This document shows positions 60,543 through 64,000 of a DNA stretch of 64,000 nucleotides, in pieces (position 1 is the stretch's first letter; the number at the start of each line of letters is the position of its first letter). The position numbers were made by a program, and so were the translations under genes. This DNA is from Desulforhopalus sp. IMCC35007 (GTDB taxonomy: Bacteria > Desulfobacterota > Desulfobulbia > Desulfobulbales > Desulfocapsaceae). The stretch covers positions 310,001 through 374,000 of the forward strand of contig NZ_SWCN01000001.1 of the NCBI RefSeq assembly GCF_005116575.1, written 5' to 3'. The notes beneath the pieces are model-generated. The model made no database searches, had not been told where the DNA came from, and saw nothing but the letters and a program-made list of their open reading frames with translations.

Positions 60543-61691
60543 ATGGATGTAACGAAATTTGCGATTCCTGAAATTATTTTTGGACGGGGGAGTCTGAACC
60601 ATGCGGGACAGTGTGCTCTCAGATTAGGTGCTAAAAAGGTCTTTCTGGTCAGTGATTCTGGCATTGAAGAGGCGGGATGGGTCCAGCGCCTGATGGATAT
60701 TCTAAAACGAGAAGGCATTGAGTGGATCTACTATCCCGGAGTAACCTCCAACCCCAGGGACTTTCAGGTTGAGCAGGGTGCGGAGTTTTACACAAAAAAT
60801 AATGCTGATGTTATCATTGCAATTGGAGGCGGGAGCGCTCTTGATACGGCAAAGGGGATTGCCATCATCGCCAGTAATGGCGGTAAAATCAGGGATTACG
60901 AGGGGGCAAACCGGGTACATCGGCCATTGCCGCCTATGGTACTTATTACCACCACCGCAGGCTCCGGGTCTGACATTTCACAGTTCTGCATTATCACGGA
61001 TGTGGAGCGTGCTGTTAAGATGTCCATTATCACCCGGACTCTGGTGCCGAATATCTCCATTGTCGATCCTCTGATACTCAGAACCAAGAGTGAAACCCAG
61101 ATCATCCAGTCGGCGGTCGATGCCCTGGCCCATGCCATTGAATCCTATACCTCAACGATTGCCTCCTCTCTTACGGAGATGCATTCACTGAAAGCCATAG
61201 ATCTTATTATTCGAAATCTTCCCCATGCGGTTCAGACAAGGTCGCTGGACTCTCTTGAACAGCTGAGCATGGCCTCGGTTTCGGCCTCGATGGCCTTTAG
61301 CAATGCAAGCCTTGGCGCGGAACACGCCCTTGCCCATTCCCTGGGCGGGCATTTTGACATGCGTCATGGAGTTATTCATCCAATTCTGCTCACCGCTGTT
61401 ATGCGCTATAATCTTGATTGGGCGGAAGAAAAATTTGGTAATATCGGCCGGGTTATTCTCAACAAAGATTTAGGCTCTGTCCGGGATAATGCTGTGGAGG
61501 GTATCGAAAAGCTTGATGAATTTTTTGCTCAACTCGATGTGCCTCTCAGGCTGCGTGATGAGATTGGGGAAGATGACAAACATTTTCTGGAACCCATCTG
61601 TCGAATGGCGGTAAACGACGCCTGTAATCTCACCAACCCCAGGCCCGCATCCTGGCGAGAGCTTATGGCAGTTTGTGAAGAGGCCTGGTAA
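60543..61691 (+). CDS. iron-containing alcohol dehydrogenase, second copy
   Basis: A 382-residue Fe-alcohol dehydrogenase. Nucleotide-binding DVIIAIGGGSALDTAKGIA and TTTAGSGSDISQF; metal ligands expected in AVDALAHAIESY, AEHALAHSLGG and DMRHGVIHPIL. It is clearly related to the first copy at the left of the window (shared SNASLGA and AHSLGG segments, same N-terminal FxxPEIIFG), but far from identical, so the duplication is old. GGTGGA precedes the ATG. It abuts the kinase gene by one base and follows the sigma54 promoter. Confidence 0.93.
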   Translation: MDVTKFAIPEIIFGRGSLNHAGQCALRLGAKKVFLVSDSGIEEAGWVQRLMDILKREGIEWIYYPGVTSNPRDFQVEQGAEFYTKNNADVIIAIGGGSALDTAKGIAIIASNGGKIRDYEGANRVHRPLPPMVLITTTAGSGSDISQFCIITDVERAVKMSIITRTLVPNISIVDPLILRTKSETQIIQSAVDALAHAIESYTSTIASSLTEMHSLKAIDLIIRNLPHAVQTRSLDSLEQLSMASVSASMAFSNASLGAEHALAHSLGGHFDMRHGVIHPILLTAVMRYNLDWAEEKFGNIGRVILNKDLGSVRDNAVEGIEKLDEFFAQLDVPLRLRDEIGEDDKHFLEPICRMAVNDACNLTNPRPASWRELMAVCEEAW

Positions 61692-62884
61692 TGAAATCTA
61701 TAGCTTCACTTGAAGATTTAATCGGCATTGAACACTGCAAGGTCGGTTTTTATCAGGAACTCCAGCAGAAAGTTGAGCAGCTTAAAACCTCCCACGATGA
61801 ACTGGAGAAAAAGCGTCAGGAAATCCAGGCGGTACTGGATGGGATTACTGACCTGATGCTGGTTCTCTCCGATGACCTGAAAATTCAACGGGTCAATCAC
61901 GTCTTTACCGATTGGTTTCCAGGCATAGATCCCATAGGAAGGTACTGTTATCAGGTTTTTCGTGGCCAGAATTCCAGATGTACCGATTGTCCGGCGCTTC
62001 GTTCTCTTGATCTGAATGAAATCGTTAAAGATTACTGTATTTATAAAGTTAACGGTCAGTATCGTCATTTCGATATCATTGCTTCACCTTTAAAGACAGG
62101 AGCCACCGGAGAGCGCAATGTCCTGCTTTTTAAAAGGGATGTCACGCGGGACAAAGAGCTGCAGGCGCAGTTTAATCAGGCCGAAAAAATGGCAACGGTG
62201 GGGGCACTTGCTGCCGGTGTTGCCCATGAAATTAATAACCCCCTTGCGGCGATCAGTGGTTTTGCCGAAGGCTTGCAGCGGCGGATCAAAAAAATTAAAG
62301 ATAAGGTGGAGCCTGATCTCTTTGAGGATTTTTCTGAGTATACCGAAACAATTATAAAAGAGTGTTACCGTTGCAGGGATATTGTCCAGACCCTCCTCAC
62401 CTTTAGTCGTCCGATGGCCTCTCCCCTTGGTCCTGTTGACATAAACAAGTGTGTCAGTGATACTCTTTTCATCTTAAAACATCACTTCAAAGAGCAGCGT
62501 GGAGTTACGTTAAAAACGGAGTTTTCTGCCAGACTTCCTATGATTATGGGGGACGAATCACAGCTCAAACAGGTGATTATCAATCTTTTCAGTAACGCCT
62601 TTGATGCTACGAAAGAAGGTGGCGTCATTGCCGTCAGCACAAGAAAAACGGCAGGTGAGGGGGTCGAACTGATTGTAGAAGATAACGGTTGCGGGATTCC
62701 CGCAGATCACCTGGATAAGTTGTTTGAACCTTTTTTCACAACGAAAAGGGTAGGTCAGGGGGTCGGAATTGGTCTGTCCACCTGCTACGCTATTGTTAAT
62801 AAACACGGTGGTGAGATCAACGTGACAAGTCAGGAAGGGCAGGGATCTGTATTTAAAGTATGTATTCCTGGGATAGGGCTATAA
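61691..62884 (+). CDS. PAS histidine kinase of the second alcohol dehydrogenase operon
   Basis: A 397-residue soluble kinase. A coiled start (about 20-45, QELQQKVEQLKTSHDELEKK) leads to a PAS domain (about 45-160) with a CTDCPAL cysteine pair that could hold a metal or sense redox state. DHp: GALAAGVAHEINNPLAA; CA: INLFSNAFDAT, DNGCGIPAD, GVGIGLST. Unlike the kinase of the first module, it has no C-terminal receiver. It overlaps the dehydrogenase by one base and the regulator by one base (TAATG), so all three are co-translated. Confidence 0.92.
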   Translation: MKSIASLEDLIGIEHCKVGFYQELQQKVEQLKTSHDELEKKRQEIQAVLDGITDLMLVLSDDLKIQRVNHVFTDWFPGIDPIGRYCYQVFRGQNSRCTDCPALRSLDLNEIVKDYCIYKVNGQYRHFDIIASPLKTGATGERNVLLFKRDVTRDKELQAQFNQAEKMATVGALAAGVAHEINNPLAAISGFAEGLQRRIKKIKDKVEPDLFEDFSEYTETIIKECYRCRDIVQTLLTFSRPMASPLGPVDINKCVSDTLFILKHHFKEQRGVTLKTEFSARLPMIMGDESQLKQVIINLFSNAFDATKEGGVIAVSTRKTAGEGVELIVEDNGCGIPADHLDKLFEPFFTTKRVGQGVGIGLSTCYAIVNKHGGEINVTSQEGQGSVFKVCIPGIGL

Positions 62885-64000
62885 TGGAAGGTGAAAAGTG
62901 TACGATCCTTGTTATCGATGATGAGCAATCTATCAGGCGGATACTGGAAAAAGAGCTGGTAACCGCTGAGAGAGAAGTCCTTACTGCAGCCGATGGAAAA
63001 ACAGCACTGTCAATTCTCAAGAGTCATTGGGTCGATGTTATAATTATGGATCTGCGTCTTCCGGATGTGGAGAACCTGGAACTGCTGATAGAAGTAAAAG
63101 AATCTGTGGCCTACGTTGAAGTGATTATGATTACCGGCCACGGTGATGTCGATAGTGCGGTTGAAGCCATGAAATACGGGGCCTACGATTTTATCCAGAA
63201 ACCTTTTAACCTGGAAAGGTTGGAACTGGTGATTGAGAAAGCCCATCAGAGGGTGTTAATGGCCAGGGAAAACTCGATTCTGCGGCATAAGCGGGACAAT
63301 AACAAGCAGCAGGTCCAGTTTATCGGCAAATCTGAAGCCATTCAGGGCATAAAATTTCTCATCAACAAGGTTGCTCCTGCAACCATTCCGGTACTTATTA
63401 CCGGAGATTCGGGAGCGGGCAAGGATGTTGTCGCAAGAATGATTCATCAGCGGTCCTCCTGTTCCGGGCGCGAGCTTATCATTAAGAACTGTGCATCTCT
63501 GCAAAAAGAACTTGCCAGAAGTGAGCTGTTTGGTCATGCGAAGGGCTCGTTTACCGGTGCGACGGATTCCCGGGAAGGACTTATGTCATATGCCCATGAG
63601 AGTACCTTGTTTCTTGATGAGATCGGTGAGCTTTCCCTGGAAGTGCAGGCATCTCTTTTGAGAGTTCTGGAATCTCAGAGTTACAGACGTGTTGGTGAAA
63701 AACAGGAGAGAAAAGCAAAGGTGAGATTGCTCTTTGCAACCAATAGAAACCTTGCCGAAGAGGTGGAGGCTGGTCGTTTTAACGAAGCGTTTTTTCACAG
63801 GATCAATGCATTTAATATTGAAATTCCTCCCTTAAAAGACCGTAAGGAAGATTTGCCCCTGCTGGTTGACTATTTCCTCATGCGTCTGAGCCCGGATAAC
63901 AGCACCTATAAGATAGTTGACCGGGCGATGAATTGTATTTTACGCTATACCTGGCCTGGAAATATCAGGGAATTACGTAATGTTATTGAGCGTTCCATCA
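62884..64000 (+). CDS. sigma54-dependent response regulator, right-edge partial
   Basis: The first 372 residues of an NtrC-family regulator; the C-terminal DNA-binding domain is beyond the window. The receiver begins MEGEKCTILVIDDEQ and has phospho-acceptor D56 in IIMDLRLPDVENLE, with lysine in FIQKPFNLE. The AAA+ domain has Walker A GDSGAGKDVVA, Walker B LFLDEIGELS and the sigma54-contact loop as GSFTGA instead of the usual GAFTGA. TWPGNIRELRNVIERS is the conserved end of the AAA+ module. It starts at the ATG overlapping the kinase stop. It probably activates the -24/-12 promoter at 60434. Confidence 0.93.
   Translation, partial: MEGEKCTILVIDDEQSIRRILEKELVTAEREVLTAADGKTALSILKSHWVDVIIMDLRLPDVENLELLIEVKESVAYVEVIMITGHGDVDSAVEAMKYGAYDFIQKPFNLERLELVIEKAHQRVLMARENSILRHKRDNNKQQVQFIGKSEAIQGIKFLINKVAPATIPVLITGDSGAGKDVVARMIHQRSSCSGRELIIKNCASLQKELARSELFGHAKGSFTGATDSREGLMSYAHESTLFLDEIGELSLEVQASLLRVLESQSYRRVGEKQERKAKVRLLFATNRNLAEEVEAGRFNEAFFHRINAFNIEIPPLKDRKEDLPLLVDYFLMRLSPDNSTYKIVDRAMNCILRYTWPGNIRELRNVIERSI

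Overview
The window looks like a chromosomal segment of an anaerobic, probably sulfate-reducing member of the Desulfobacterota, with a flavour closest to Desulfobulbales or Desulfovibrionales. This placement is inferred from gene content. Pointers are a selenocysteine formate dehydrogenase, a 905-residue Mop-type aldehyde oxidoreductase with the same iron-sulfur cysteine numbering as the Desulfovibrio gigas enzyme, iron-containing alcohol dehydrogenases, a TRAP transporter, and very many large PAS histidine kinases. No prophage, integrase, transposase gene, CRISPR array or rRNA was seen.

Layout. 1-7.6 kb (minus strand): the start of an FprA-like flavodiiron protein at the edge, an acetyl-CoA hydrolase/CoA-transferase family enzyme, metF, a small unknown protein, then an Fe-alcohol dehydrogenase - hybrid histidine kinase - sigma54 response regulator operon. 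7.6-20.5 kb: a sensory region with long AT-rich spacers. It holds a solute-binding-domain hybrid kinase, a NIT-domain chemoreceptor, a LysE-type exporter and a 1450-residue kinase with eight PAS repeats; the spacers carry decayed copies of a dispersed non-coding repeat. 20.5-27 kb: topoisomerase III behind an array of GTCACGTGAC palindromes, the initiator tRNA-fMet with its terminator, and a DctPQM TRAP operon. 27-29 kb: a Cache-type chemoreceptor.

29.2-32.8 kb: a TPP riboswitch with a readable three-segment attenuator, then thiS-thiG-thiH-thiF-thiE. 33.3-46.2 kb: the most interesting region, a run of eleven co-directional genes, mostly overlapping or abutting. They encode a molybdopterin-binding protein, the Mop aldehyde oxidoreductase, a degenerate GltD-like/heterodisulfide-reductase-like iron-sulfur protein, a small double-CxxC protein, a methyltransferase, a C_GCAxxG_C_C protein, a radical SAM protein, a PaaK-like AMP ligase, XdhC, a MocA-like nucleotidyltransferase fused to an HD domain, and a histidine phosphatase. 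XdhC and the MocA-like protein fit maturation of the Mo hydroxylase cofactor. The radical SAM, methyltransferase, ligase and C_GCAxxG set has no known product and may make or modify a cofactor or electron carrier.

46-55.4 kb: a class I amidotransferase, an MFS transporter, a three-gene phosphorelay (periplasmic-binding kinase, lone receiver, REC-GAF-PAS-kinase-REC) and an aminotransferase. 55.4-58.2 kb: a selenocysteine formate dehydrogenase alpha subunit that appears as two reading frames split by an in-frame TGA with a SECIS-like hairpin. 58.5-60.3 kb: a sulfotransferase-like protein and an AEC transporter. 60.4-64 kb: a second Fe-alcohol dehydrogenase - kinase - sigma54 regulator module behind a good -24/-12 promoter, running off the right edge.

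Taken together, the two regulated alcohol dehydrogenase modules (alcohol to aldehyde), the Mop enzyme (aldehyde to acid), the CoA transferase and the formate dehydrogenase would suit an organism that oxidises short alcohols and switches these enzymes on through dedicated sensors. That reading is inference from gene content.
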